NCBI RefSeq assembly: GCF_030272615.1
Contig: NC_081407.1
Span: forward strand, 379,709,179-379,773,178
Direction of reading: 5' to 3'
Source: Cryptomeria japonica
Lineage: Eukaryota; Streptophyta; Pinopsida; Cupressales; Cupressaceae
DNA length: 64,000 bases
A model generated the notes under the pieces. The model made no database searches and was not told the origin of the DNA. It worked only from the letters and a program-made list of their open reading frames with translations. The translations under genes were made by a program, and so were the position numbers. Shown here in pieces: positions 24,271-36,021 of the stretch (positions are counted from its first letter, which is position 1; the number at the start of each line of letters is the position of its first letter).

Positions 24271-25035
24271 ATGTATCAAATTGTCATTTTGAACTAAATA
24301 TGAGAATTCAATTTTGGGAATCTTGTGGGATAATGTTTTTTTAATAATGAAGACCTTCTCTACACTACCAACATGCCACTAATTTGGACATAGCAATATA
24401 TCTTTCAATGTGGTAATTATTAAAAAGAAATTATGAGCAAAAGTTGGGTACAAATCACCACCATTGATACTGTTATATTTGTAATCTTATTATTTGTGTT
24501 AGACATATCATGTTTTTAGTTGACATTATGGTTTTATATGGATGATGACATTTATGGACTATTATATTGATGAATCCATATTTGATGATCTAAATATGCT
24601 TATGTTATATGTGAGATTCATATTTGTTATGATGATTTGATGGTATTTTGTTATGTGCTAACTTCAGTTTATGGTTTTATTTAGGACGATATCGTACCAC
24701 TCATTCATGAGGATTGGCCCATGCTCATTATCCCATTGTTCTAATCTTTGGATCATCGGTTCTTCAGTAGACAAATCTATCGGTAAAGAAATATAATTTT
24801 CCAAGGCATCGTTGAGGTAAGTTATTATATTTTTACATTTTAATTTAATTAATCAATATGAATCTTATATGTAAATTATATATTTATTCTCTTCATAGAG
24901 ATAATTTATTAGATTCTAAATTTCAAATAGTTAATATATATGTTTAAGGGTGTTTGCTAGGATTTATTTGCACATGCATAGTTGAGTCAATTAATTATAT
25001 TGCACTTTGATAACAACTATAATGGAGGGAATTGA

Positions 25036-25079
<44 letters not shown>

Positions 25080-25378
25080 TTGTATACACACACACAAACA
25101 CCTTTTGTTTGTACAACTTTCTAAGTTTACCTCAATAATCTTTTGTCTAAATCATGATCTCATGATCAGACTCTACTATCACTCTTTACTCATAACATTA
25201 ACTCTCTAAATATTAACTAATAAGAAAAATTGAAAGCATTGTTTTAGAGCTTATATTTAAAAGGATCAATTAAAATCATTTAGTATCATATGAAAATTTG
25301 GATCAATGTAGAACAAGGCATTTACACATTTATATATTTAACACTAAAAATATTAATTCAATAATTAAAGTATAATAA
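24271..25378. other. AT-rich spacer with a (TATATG)n tract
   Basis: A TATATG hexamer tract occupies about 25036-25079. A third copy of the direct-repeat core lies at 25346-25377, just before a retroelement tail. No gene seen. Confidence 0.6.
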
Positions 25379-25705
25379 ATGGTCCTAATGATAGTATCGT
25401 TTGGACTATGGTTTGTCACAGGCGGAAAGGAAAGTCTTATCCCCTTCCCCAAACTCCTCCTTGTCAATGCTTGGGTGCCTCTACCCCTCCTTGTGTTGGG
25501 TTTGGGTCACTGGCTTGATAGATTTTTTCTTTTGCTTGTCAGCTTTGTTAGTTTGTTTTGGAAGTGCCATTTTGGCTAGTTTTGATTTTCGTAGTTGTGA
25601 TTAATGTGTTGTTAATGTGCTGCTACTAGTAATCTAATTGACTTTATGCCCTTTGGGCTATTGTATGTAAGGGACAATACCCTTGTTTTTTTTCTTTAAT
25701 ATCAA
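25379..25705 (+). mobile_element. 3' end of a non-LTR-like element
   Basis: A T/G-rich tail with 'ccctttgggctattgtatgt' and 'aagggacaatacccttg', ending 'ctttaatatcaaaaag'. It is inserted directly after the third copy of the AT-rich repeat core, which it interrupts. Only the tail is present, as expected for 5'-truncated retroposed copies. Confidence 0.45.
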
Positions 25706-26067
25706 AAAGATTATGAGGGTTTTACCTTCTTGAAAAAAGATTTTTTTAGCAACAATTATTGTCACCCTAGTTATTGATGGTAGGGTTTCAGCTTCCACTA
25801 ATTGCATAGATTTTCTAGTGAGTGTAGTCATTAGTCACCACATGGAAATAGCCTTGCCAACATATGTTGATATCTAGCATTCACACTTTGTTTGTAGTTT
25901 TAAGTTTAAGCTTAGGATGAGTGGGCACAAAAAGAAGAACAAAACAATAATGAAAATAAGACCTTTAGTTTAAAATTCAACATTGTATGAGGCTTTCTTT
26001 GAAATGTTTGAAGGTTACTATTACCTATATAATCTTGTTCGGTATGTAGCTATTTTGATGGTCAAGT
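25706..26067. other. AT-rich spacer
   Basis: No feature recognised. Confidence 0.5.
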
Positions 26068-26434
26068 AGTATCACCTATTAATATTATGAAATCCTAAAG
26101 TAGATATTTTAAGATATAAATTAAAAATAAAGAAATAAAGTATACAATTCACTAGGATTTAAATTTTTGAAGAGTTTTGTCCTATGGTTCATGCTTCCAT
26201 ATCATGTAGCTACATAAATTTGGGTTTGATAATTATTGAGTGAGTTGGGCAAGTGCAATAATCTCACCATGATACATATCACCTATAATTAGCTCATAAA
26301 GCCCATACCATCCTCTCTTGAATCATTGTATCACCTATTGATATTATGAAACCCTAAAGTAGATATTTTGAGAGATAAATAAAAAAAATAAAAAAAAGTA
26401 TACAATTCTTTGGGATTTAAATTTTTTAAGATTT
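26068..26434. repeat. Direct repeat of ~107 bp, two copies
   Basis: The segment 'atcacctattaatattatga...tacaattcactaggatttaaattttt' at 26068-26174 recurs at 26327-26434 with several differences, offset 259 bp. The second copy abuts the 5S-like hairpin element. Confidence 0.8.
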
Positions 26435-26437
26435 TTA

Positions 26438-26823
26438 CTATCAATGTTCAACTGTATGGTTTTGAATTCAAACTCATTGACCCATGATTCATGAGTAGTG
26501 GTTCACAAGATCCCATCTCTCATGATAATGAATGGTACACTTAGCACTCATTACATCTACGTGATTCATATAGAGTTGTTGCAAGCTGAGTGGGTTTAAC
26601 CTTGGAGAAAACTTCATGGTTAAGCACGCTCAAGTTGGAGTATTATTGGGATGGGTGACCTCCCACGAAGGACCAATGCTTCACCTCTATGAGTATTCCC
26701 TAGATGAAATGAGTGCTAAGTGTACCATTCATTATCATGAGAAATGGGTTCTTGTGAACTACTACTCATAAATCATGGGTCAATGAGTTTGACTCAAAAA
26801 CCACACAGTTGAAGCTTGATAGC
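26438..26823. mobile_element. Fold-back element with a 5S rRNA-like core
   Basis: Two near-perfect inverted arms, 26438-26562 and 26699-26823 (about 125 bp), flank a central segment; weaker pairing continues inwards to about 26582 and 26680. The arms share 'actcattgacccatgatt', 'ttcacaaga' and 'aatggtacacttagcactca'. The core resembles 5S ribosomal RNA (separate entry). The whole could fold into one long hairpin. It resembles a MITE in architecture, but no transposase is present and no clear target duplication was seen. An alternative is a Cassandra-type TRIM LTR, which also carries a 5S-like domain, later inverted and duplicated. Confidence 0.75.
26583..26690 (+). pseudogene. 5S rRNA-like sequence
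   Basis: The segment follows plant 5S rRNA from about its first third to its 3' end. The two strongest blocks are 'ggttaagcacgctc' (26618-26631), equivalent to the internal A box, and 'gatgggtgacctcc' (26650-26663), equivalent to the C box, at normal spacing. The 5' part is poorly matched. It is unlikely to yield a working ribosomal RNA, but a pol III internal promoter could remain. Confidence 0.75.
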
Positions 26824-29131
26824 AATATCATAACTATCTTCTATTTTAGTAAGATATCTATTTGCCATGTAAAAAAAAAGTAAAGAGAGAAGTGTTGCTG
26901 ATTTACTCCTTGGCCATCTTCACAGCAAGTGTAATAGTCCATAAGATATTAAGGAAATGCTCTATATTTTGTTGTTAGTTCCTTTGTTTATAGAATTTTC
27001 TATGATCATGCCTAGTCATCTCATATTTGAGCTAGCGATTCCATACTACATATATACACAACCAGACTTTTTTTTTTCCTTTTTGCAATTGATGGGAACA
27101 GTTTTAACTAATAAGCCTTAGTGGAGATTCATGAAAAATTATAAGAACAAGTGTGAACAATTGTTTCACACAGATTGACATGCATAAATGAAAGGGTTTT
27201 TGCTCAGCCCTTCAACTTGAGAGTATTTTTAGCCTTAATTTCTATATACTCATACTCCAACCTTAGGCTTCGAGAGATACCCATGCTTTATACTTTCTTC
27301 TTCCTTATTGTGCCAAGGTATGTCTCACTCTCTTTCTAGTACTAAAGTTTCAAGATATGATTTAGAAGATGGCTTCTTCCAATCCATCATTAGTTGTAAT
27401 GCCCCAAGCCAAAACAATTATGCAAATCTGATTCTTAACCTTCCACAAAAACATTTAAATGAAAAACAATACTATTGGCCCTAGTACTCACTTAGATCTT
27501 AGACTGCTCAAATTAAAATTACTATTCATGCATCAGTAATATCATTACTTTTCAATCAAGAAATGACAAAAATAACTTATGATCTTCTTATCATAATGAA
27601 TGGCAAATACAGACATAGCTTCTTCTCTCTTTCTTATTAGAACAATGATTGTATCACATTCAAATGAATTTGTATTAGCATGCAATGGTACCAACAACAA
27701 TGACAAATTGAATCAATACAATGTGGTTGGAGTTTGTGTCTAATAAAGCAAAAATGCAAATTCTATATGAGATTGACCTCTGAAATCACTAGAGTTTTCA
27801 TCATAGGATTCGAATGCTTGAACACAATTTTGAAAGGAATTTGGTTAAGTGTAGATGATACCACTGAATGGATGTGTTTGCATCTTTATATCCATTACAA
27901 TAATAATGGGTCAACCAAAATGTAAATTTTCAACTCCAAATTTGTACAATGATTATGCATAAAATTATAATGTATCGAAGAAGATATATTATCTAAATAT
28001 AAGTATCCAATGAGTGTAATATAATCATGATATGAAAATAATATACCATGAGATATGATAATGTCATGAATAGATTGAAGAATCAATACTCTATCATATG
28101 CATCCATGCAATTATGTGTCTCACAAGATAGGTCACTACTAGCCATTTTCCCATCACTATCACAATAAAAAAAATTATTATTAAAAATTTTATCCTCAAT
28201 ATGAAATATATTCTTATCCTTATATACATGTGTCTTAAGAATGATGAGGATATGAAAATGTTGTATGACAAGAGACAATAATCTATAGATAAGGTTTAGT
28301 ATACATGAATGGAAATGGTAACACATTATGAGTATGATACTAGTAATTTATCAACAAAGTACCTAACAAGGTCCTTAGGTCTTAAAACAATTCAATTACA
28401 CTAATATTAACTTCTTAAATAAGATCCAATATCTCTCAAAATCTTCATGGTGGTAAATTCAATATCCAACATTGTTATGCAAGATAATCACATTGATATT
28501 TACAATAATTCACTCTCAAAGTAATTAAATTAAAAGATCTTCAGATAAATAAATCATTAAGAAAACTCAAGTGGAATTGAAGAGTTAAAGCTAATAAAAA
28601 ATTATCTATAAATCCAAGAAAAAATAAGCATATTACCACTTCTAATATAATAGATTTATTTAATATACTCTTTAATTACACTAAACAAATAGAGAAACAC
28701 CACCAATTTTTTTGCCTCATATATCCAAGCTAGCTTAAATAAGATGAAAAAGTTGGAACATGACATAAAGATAAAAATAAAGAATTTAATTTATTCTTTT
28801 CAATAAGATAATCATAAAAATTAATATATTTATTATCTTTGTTTAAAAAATCTTACAATCATTTTCACATAAAAATAATATATATATTTTTATGAATAAT
28901 CAAAATAATATTTATGTTTATATATATTAACTTGAATAACATAATTTCAAACTAAAATGAAAATATTTTTAAATAAAAATAATAATTTCGAATCAAAAAA
29001 TAGTCATTTATGAAACCATTACCCCCCGCACTCCCCCACAAAAAAGTGAAATGTTTATTTAAATAAAAATGCACATTTAAAAATAATTTCTTTATCTTCG
29101 AAGATTTAAAATCAGATTTCAACAAATCCTA
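26824..29131. other. AT-rich spacer
   Basis: A 143-residue minus-strand frame at 27895-28326 is rich in Ile/Asp/His/Tyr without recognisable motifs and is probably chance. The rest shows no feature; the end is the 3' flank of the kelch gene. Confidence 0.5.
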
Positions 29132-29962
29132 TCAAATTTCAACTGTAGTCACACTCAATACTGAGCTTCTTGGAAACTCCACTGGCGTTTCGATAGCAAT
29201 TAACCTCTCACAAGCCGCAGCATTAGGTTTAAACGTATAAAACGTCTTATGGAGTGGGGATTGAGATGATCCAACCAAGAAAATTTGATCGCACCACACT
29301 GCAGCAGATCTCGTCATGAAAGGTGTATCAAAACGAATTACTTCTCTCAAATTTCCCTTGTCGAAATCGTATTCAATTATTTTTCCGAGTCCAAAAACAA
29401 ATAGTTTTCCAAATGCATATAGCATTTCCTGGTTATATCGAATCCCAAACATATTATCAATCGTAGTCCATACTCTCGTGTTTGTATCGAATATTTGGGC
29501 CCGATCATTCCATAAATCAAAAACATAAAACATTCCTCCAATAAAAATTCCCTCATAAAAAAGCTTTAGGCCTGGCATTAATGGAGGAAGAAGATCCCAG
29601 TTGTCTTTGTCTATGTCGTAAACTGCTGCAAGATCTCTAGCAACATACACACTTCCTTGAGCAGATGCACATCCAACTGTGCTAGAGCAGTGTCCTATTA
29701 TTGCCATTTCCTTTCCTACATGCCAACGATTAAAGCAAAAATCATAGACCAGTGGAGCTTTAGCTTTTGTATTATCACTCATGAAACCAATCAACACAAG
29801 TTTTCTTCTCCAACAAACCCAACGAGGATAGGATGCAAGTATAAAGCCAATAGGTATAGGAGGAATCTTGTGCGAAGAGTCTCGTACAGGGTCATAGATT
29901 ATTACACGATCACGAAAGAGCAAACATACGAGCTTTTCAGACAGCCCAAATCACGCCGTGAA
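29132..29962 (-). pseudogene. Kelch-repeat (F-box/kelch-like) protein, N-terminus missing
   Basis: About 270 codons are open, ending VLSVTTVEI. Successive beta-propeller blades are visible, e.g. APLVYDFCFNRWHVGKEM (56-73), GSVYVARDLAAVYDIDKDNW (90-109), GIFIGGMFYVFDLWNDRAQI (125-144) and FGKLFVFGLGKIIEYDF (171-187), resembling plant F-box/kelch proteins, which serve as substrate adaptors of SCF ubiquitin ligases. No F-box is present. The frame has no ATG at its start (codon at 29923 is TTG); an in-frame stop lies about 12 codons further up. An ATG in another frame sits near 29974. Either an upstream exon exists, or the 5' end was lost or shifted. The GC-richer flank at 30.0-30.4 kb could be its promoter side. 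The gap-free 790-bp frame argues for recent function. Confidence 0.65.
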
Positions 29963-32274
29963 TTCAACATTTCCCGTTGCAGTTTATTTTCCTGGCTGTT
30001 TTCCGTGACAGCTAGTCTAACGCGTGGCTAGTGTTTATCCTGTAGTCGTGTGAGGGCCTTCCGATTCCACCTGTGCTTGACGTTAGGGTCTATCCTGTAA
30101 CCGTGTGATGGACTTCCGATTCCAGCTGTGGTAGACATTGTTGTGCCTGCCTGCATGCGAGTTATCATCCCAATCCCATCTTATTATTTACTTACTTTCT
30201 CGGCAAATGTATCTAATCTATTCTTCTCGGGCGGGCAACTATCTACCCCTCCGTCTAATCTTTACCTCATCACTGGTTGGCATCCATCGTGCGTATCCAT
30301 CCGGAGGTGTACAGGAAAGGATTTTACAGGGAAGAGAGCATTTTGCAGTGGAGTTAAAGAGTTTTATAAATGTTTTGATCCTGTCCTTTTCTTCAGTTTA
30401 AACACAACAGCAATTTGGAATAGGTAGGGTGATGTTTATACGCATTCTTTATATGGATCGATGAGATATGCTTGATTATATTATACCAGTTCAAGTAAAT
30501 TTTAAAGGATATACGACTCCATTTACTCTGAACTCTGGTTTCTTGTGAGCATAATTGCGAATGGCAGTCAACTTACCTAGGTTATTGCGGTGAGTCCATT
30601 CAAGACATAGCGGAGACGACTGTTGAATCGTTACCTTTGGATATCTTGGTAAGTTAATGCACTTTATAACTCTTTGGCAAGTTTATTAGAAAACCCACTG
30701 TCCGTTTAGATTTTTAATGGTGAATTACTTTTTGCAGAGGTTTTCGTTTAATTGGTTTCTGATGCATCGGGTTCCATTGTGTGCATGATAGGGCTTTCAT
30801 CCTTCATATAGGCATTTTCACAATTCGCCTGAATTTGTAAGCAGGGTGTGTCTGAATTTCTGAAACGAGTAAGTTCTTAACCTACATTTTGTAAATTTAT
30901 CAAAAATCAAAATGTCGAAGGCTCTTTGTATTCTTTAAAAGTTAGCTTAATTCGTTATTTCATTATGTTGACATGACTTGGAAAGGAGTTCTACAGTTTT
31001 TAAATTTGGTTATATGTATTAGACAATAAATGATGAAAGGTTGAAATTGGTTTATATTGAATATGCTGATGTTAATCTGTAGGTTGACTGTATTTTCTTA
31101 TTTGAAATAAGATTTACTTTGTTGTGCATGAAACTTTGTGTTGAATTAGTAACAGAGAGTCTAATGTCGACCCTGGGCTTAGCATAGTCAATGGATCCGC
31201 CTTGGCTCTTCACTAGAAGGACTACTCATTACGCATCCCTTTGTCTCGACTCTGGTTACCCTACGAGGTGCTCATTTGTGCACCTACAACTGAACTACTT
31301 GCCCTTTCATGGTAGGTTTTCCCCTCGATATGTGTATTATTGCCCTGCAACATTTCGATTGTTCTAAATTGAAACTAGTGAGTACATTAAGGTGAGGTGC
31401 ATATCTCTTACTGATCTTATATATTTGTGCAATTGTGTTTTTGCATTTTATAAATCCTTCTCCAGCTTTTGTGTTGTCAAACTTCTGCTGAAAGGTATAA
31501 TTTTAGATTAAATTAAAACGATAGCTTAAACCTTTGATAGCCCATTACAATTTCTTTTTCCATCATATTGATGCTGAAAACCCCATTATTGAGTGGTGAA
31601 TCTCTCTCTCCAATTTGTAGAATAGGTTTCCTCTACCTTGCAACCTTTCCTGAAAAATATATTTTCTTATTGTCCCCTGTATCTGCTTATTTTCCAGATA
31701 GTTTAATCATAATGAAACTGCAAGGCATTTCACTCAATCAAAATAAAAAAATTACGCCACTTGAGAAATCTGGGCTTTGACATTGGCCCCTCTTTTATCC
31801 ATATTTCACTTCTTGTGTGCACATATGAATGATATTGCATTTTTTATTTTGTTTCCTGGTTATTGTTCAAACTTTTTAATCTAGCTTTTTTTGCAGTATC
31901 CTTACAGCACCTCCCTTGTGAATGAGGTTGCATTCCAAGATTCAATACCAATCTCTACTCTTGTTTGATTATGCCTTCTCTTGGATTTTTTTGTTTAACA
32001 TCATGCCCTCTCTCTTCTACTATGGTAGCAATTATTTGGTTCATGAAGCATGCTTGTGGCCATCAACCAATGTTCATAATTATAGTCACGCCTTGAAGAG
32101 TTTTCATAATTATTTGACTCATTGTTTCTCCCATTATTAATGTGGTAATTTATGATGGTGAAGTAAAGAATGCAAACGTGGGCTGTGAATTTGATATGGG
32201 TATGGCCTATGCTTGACTCTGTATGATTGGATTCCCTTATTGAGAGACTATTGATATTACCTTTTTCCTTTAGT
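29963..32274. other. Mixed spacer, partly GC-richer, no gene assigned
   Basis: 30.0-30.6 kb and 31.14-31.33 kb are richer in GC and CpG than the surroundings and could hold exons or a promoter. A GTAAGT follows 'ttggatatcttg' at about 30649. No reading frame there matches a family I know. A small duplication sits at 30031-30135. Confidence 0.4.
30031..30135. repeat. Tandem duplication, 54-bp unit
   Basis: Two copies of 'tatcctgtagtcgtgtga...ccttccgattccacctgtg' start near 30036 and 30090. Confidence 0.8.
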
Positions 32275-32708
32275 AAACTCGAAGTAGATACTATATTGAC
32301 TTGGATACTAGACTATTCCCCAAGTAGGTTTATCATATATCACTGCTATGAATATCACTGCAAATTAGTATAAATATTACTTCTATCTATAGAAGGATTT
32401 CCATGAATCAAGGCAATAAGATTCATGAATACAATGAGTAAATGAGTACTAAACTTTGCATTTAGCATAGGCATTCACTCTCTTGACTTGTTTCCATCAT
32501 ACTAAACTCGAAGTAGATACTATATTGACTTGGATACGAGATTATTCCCTAAGTAGGTTTATCGTATATCACTGCAAATTAGTATAAATATAACTTCTAT
32601 CTATAGAAGGATTTCCATGAATCAAGGCAGTAAGATTCATGACTACAATGAGTACTAAACTTTGCATTTAGCATAGGCATTCACTCTCTTGACTTGTTTC
32701 CATCATAC
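32275..32708. repeat. Tandem duplication, 228-bp unit
   Basis: The unit 'taaactcgaagtagatacta...' starts at 32275 and again at 32503. The second copy lacks two short pieces (about 15 and 8 bp). Copies are otherwise almost identical, so the event is younger than most repeats here. Confidence 0.9.
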
Positions 32709-32727
32709 TCACATCAAAGGTATACAT

Positions 32728-35160
32728 TAATAGGCTAACTTCAGAAACTACTACCAGGAGCATTAGTTAGAAGGGATGTTATAGGGATGAATTTTACGTA
32801 GATGACCAAAACGAGTCAGGTAAGTTGAAACTTGAAATAAAATAGTTAAAGTTGTCCATATCTAGAATATTTGCTTGAACCTAATCAAAAACTCTTTTGG
32901 TAGCATTCTAATAGAAGCCCTGGAAAATGTTATTAATAAGTAATATAGTGAAAAATAGGAAAAGATGAAGTGCATGGGAAAAATGTCAGTGTTTTTTGTT
33001 GAAGTGAAAGATGAGATATAGTAGCATTGTCCTCTAAGTAGGTGCATTGGCTTTTAAACAGTAAGTCAGTTTAGAATGAGCCAAGCATATGTGGCCTTCT
33101 GTGTGCCTCTACACTCTACACTCAGGCCATCTCATCCAAAGTTATTTGGTGAAAGCTTTTAATGCTTAGAAAAGTACTTAAACAATTTGAATCACAAGTT
33201 GTGTGCAAACTTTACACTGAGATACTAAGATACAGTAGTCATTAAATGTTTCACCAAATAAGTGAGCCTGATGCTATAGGCTACATGTTATACTTAGTAT
33301 ACAATATAGTTCTAAACTCATTTGAAACACAAACTAATAACTAATTTAGTTCTACTCAATTCTACTTTTTTAACTATGTAAAATTAAATTTTGAATGAGC
33401 CAAGCATATGTGGCCTCCTATGTGCCTCTACACTCTACACTGGGGCCATCTCATCGAAAGTTATTTGGTGAAAGATTTTATGCTTAGTAAAGTACTTAAA
33501 CAATTTGAATCACAAGTTGTGTGCAGACTGTACACTGAGATACAGTAGCCATTAAATGTTTCACCAAATAATCGAGCACCATGCTATAGGCTATATGTTA
33601 TACTTAGCATTCAATATAGTTATATAGTCATTTGAAACAAAAACTAATAACTAATTTAGTTCTACTCAATTCTAGTTTTTAACTGTTTAAAATTAAACTT
33701 AGGCTAAGCTAGCAGGATTTTGTCAAAATTTGATAAAATATACACTTCTTTGCCCCTTTTAAGCTGGACTATTAACATTGGATGAGATCTTTGTCTTTAG
33801 GTGTTGCTCTAGTCTCCTTTGCCACACTGAAGAACCTTCTCGTTGTTTTTGATTTACTGTAGACTGCATATTTGACTGTTAATCATTGTGATTACAATGT
33901 CTTGGTTGTTGATAATAAATGTGGTAGAATGTTTATAAAAAAAATTTATCAAACATTGTGGCTATGACCTTAATAATATATTGAGGAAATAATAATATAA
34001 TAATCAAACATATTAAAAAGAATATTTAAATTGTAATCTATAAATACAGTGAATTATTTTCATTCTTTTATAATTAACAAACTTTTAATTGTTCATGAAT
34101 TTTGAGTTTGTTTACAACACTTTACATCAAGAAATTCAATATGCACACATTTTCATTCTATTTCCTGGGTATTGTTCAATGTGTACCCCTAGATTTCTCT
34201 CCAAATCTGGGTCACTTTAGAACAAGTGTCTAACAAAAATAGTAGAGGACAAACTATACCCTACTTGAGAAGAAGAATAAAATAACAATTCATTTGATCA
34301 TAATCAACAATGATGAATAAATAATTGCATACTCATGTGACTAGATTTAGATGCTTTATTTCAAGCTCCTTAAGGCTCAATCACCGGCCTCTAAATATTA
34401 GATGCATGTGTTCAATAGGCAACCATTGTAGATGGTCTGCAATGGAGCTTTGCTCCAACTTACAACTAGATGAAGCTTATGTCAAAAACTCTTTTCTTTT
34501 GGTAACATTCTAATAGAAGAGCTCTCGAAAATGTTATTAATAAGTGACATTATGGAATATAATATAATTTGTCTACTAGTCCTTCAGCATGATAAAGGGT
34601 TATTTCTGGAGAATAATCACATGTTTTTGGCTCAGCCTGAAAGTGTTGTGTTTGAACTGATTTGTAAATTCCATCATTGTAATCTAAACCCATCCTTCAA
34701 ACTATGAAAATTGTAGTTTCCTCTATGGCTAGGCAGTTATAGATGCCCTAATATTAATTGTTCTATCTGTTTTCTAACTTAGAATATGCTACACCAATTT
34801 TCTGAAAAATAAAGAAAATGTGACTTGCATTGATGCAAGTAGCAACCAGAAATAAGTCTTTGGATAGTTGAATTGTACCTATTTTGGGTTCTATTGATAG
34901 GCAGACTTCAAAAACCACTACTAGGAACATCAGTTAGAAGAGGAACATCAGTTAGAAGGGATGTTATAGGGATGAATTTTAAAAGTATTGCTTGTGGATT
35001 GGTGGGCATCATAAGAAGCCATTCACAATGTGACTAGAAAGATACCTGTCCTCCTTGCTTAGATCATATTACTATTAATTCCTACACCAGAAAGAGTCAG
35101 GTAAGTTGAAGCTTGAAACAAAACAGTAAAATTTTTCCATGTTTAGAGTATTTGGTTGAC
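32728..35160. repeat. Dispersed, rearranged segmental duplication
   Basis: Three adjacent blocks at 32728-32800, 32805-32875 and 32880-32950 recur at 34896-34985, 35090-35160 and 34478-34548. The shared strings include 'agaagggatgttataggga', 'gagtcaggtaagttgaa' and 'cattctaatagaag'. The third block comes first in the second locus, so order is changed. Confidence 0.75.
33074..33698. repeat. Tandem duplication, 319-bp unit
   Basis: The unit beginning 'gaatgagccaagcatatgtg' starts at 33074 and 33393; the copies differ by scattered substitutions and small indels. Confidence 0.9.
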
Positions 35161-36021
35161 AGGATATCTCTAAAAGCCTAAGGAACCTGTAGTAAATTGA
35201 GCATAAGTTACTAGAATTTGAAATCTAGCATGCTTAAACCAATTTCATAAACTTTGTTTAATTTCTAGATGCCTTGTTAACCATGGATTTAAATATGAAT
35301 GTACAAGTGGCTTAAGGAAGTCTGAATCCAAGCACACAGAGATAAAAGCTTGAAGATGTTTTTTGCCTAGACAATCTTGGGCTTGAAAAGGCCTACACTA
35401 CTGCCATAAGGGAGGTAACCACTAGATTCCTTTCTCTACCGACCCTTTTCTATTTCAGTTTGTCATTTGATTTGAATGTTATATTGTTTTATTGCAAGCT
35501 TATTTTCCTGTAGTTTCATCTATGATCAAATAAAGGGTGCTCTGAAGAAGATAATTTTTTTAATGTTCTAACAAATCTGCAAAATTCCAAGTGATGGGTT
35601 CTTTATTACCTTGCTCCATAGTTTTAAAGCATTTCCTTCCATATATTCTTACTACTTACAAGAATTTCTACCAAGAATTTATACCTTCTATATTGATTGT
35701 TCACAATGAGTTGCACTTTTTTTTGAAGTAGACAACATGCGATATGGATATATTCACCATTGACTCCTTTAACAAACAATGTAAAAGTGTGGAATCCTTA
35801 ACATGAGCTTAGGCATGGATAGATTTCATAAACATTGCGACTTTCGGTTAAGAAATCATAAGATTTATTATGGCTTAACACTTTCTATCCAAAAAACCAT
35901 TTAGCTTATGGGAATCCTCCATTTGGAAGTTCATTAGGGAATCTCCTACATTGTTCAAATTTTGTACTTCTAAATTTCAATCAAATAACCAGGCTTCTGA
36001 GCAAGCCAGAATGAATATTAC
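33699..36021. other. Spacer 3' of the carboxypeptidase exons
   Basis: I searched the minus strand for further serine carboxypeptidase exons (e.g. an ESPAG-like or GESYAG-like block) and found none. Apart from the dispersed duplications no feature was recognised. Confidence 0.5.

Noticed and set aside
26583-26690. Functional 5S rRNA gene
   Set aside because: The 5' third is too diverged and the sequence lies inside inverted arms, so a working ribosomal RNA is unlikely.
27394-27420. LTR start ('tgtaatgccccaagcc')
   Set aside because: It resembles the first bases of some plant LTRs, but no partner LTR or primer-binding site was found.
27895-28326. 143-codon minus-strand frame
   Set aside because: No recognisable domain; residue usage is that expected of AT-rich spacer DNA.
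30560-30660. Small exon with a GTAAGT donor
   Set aside because: A short frame ends at a good donor, but no homology and no next exon could be identified.
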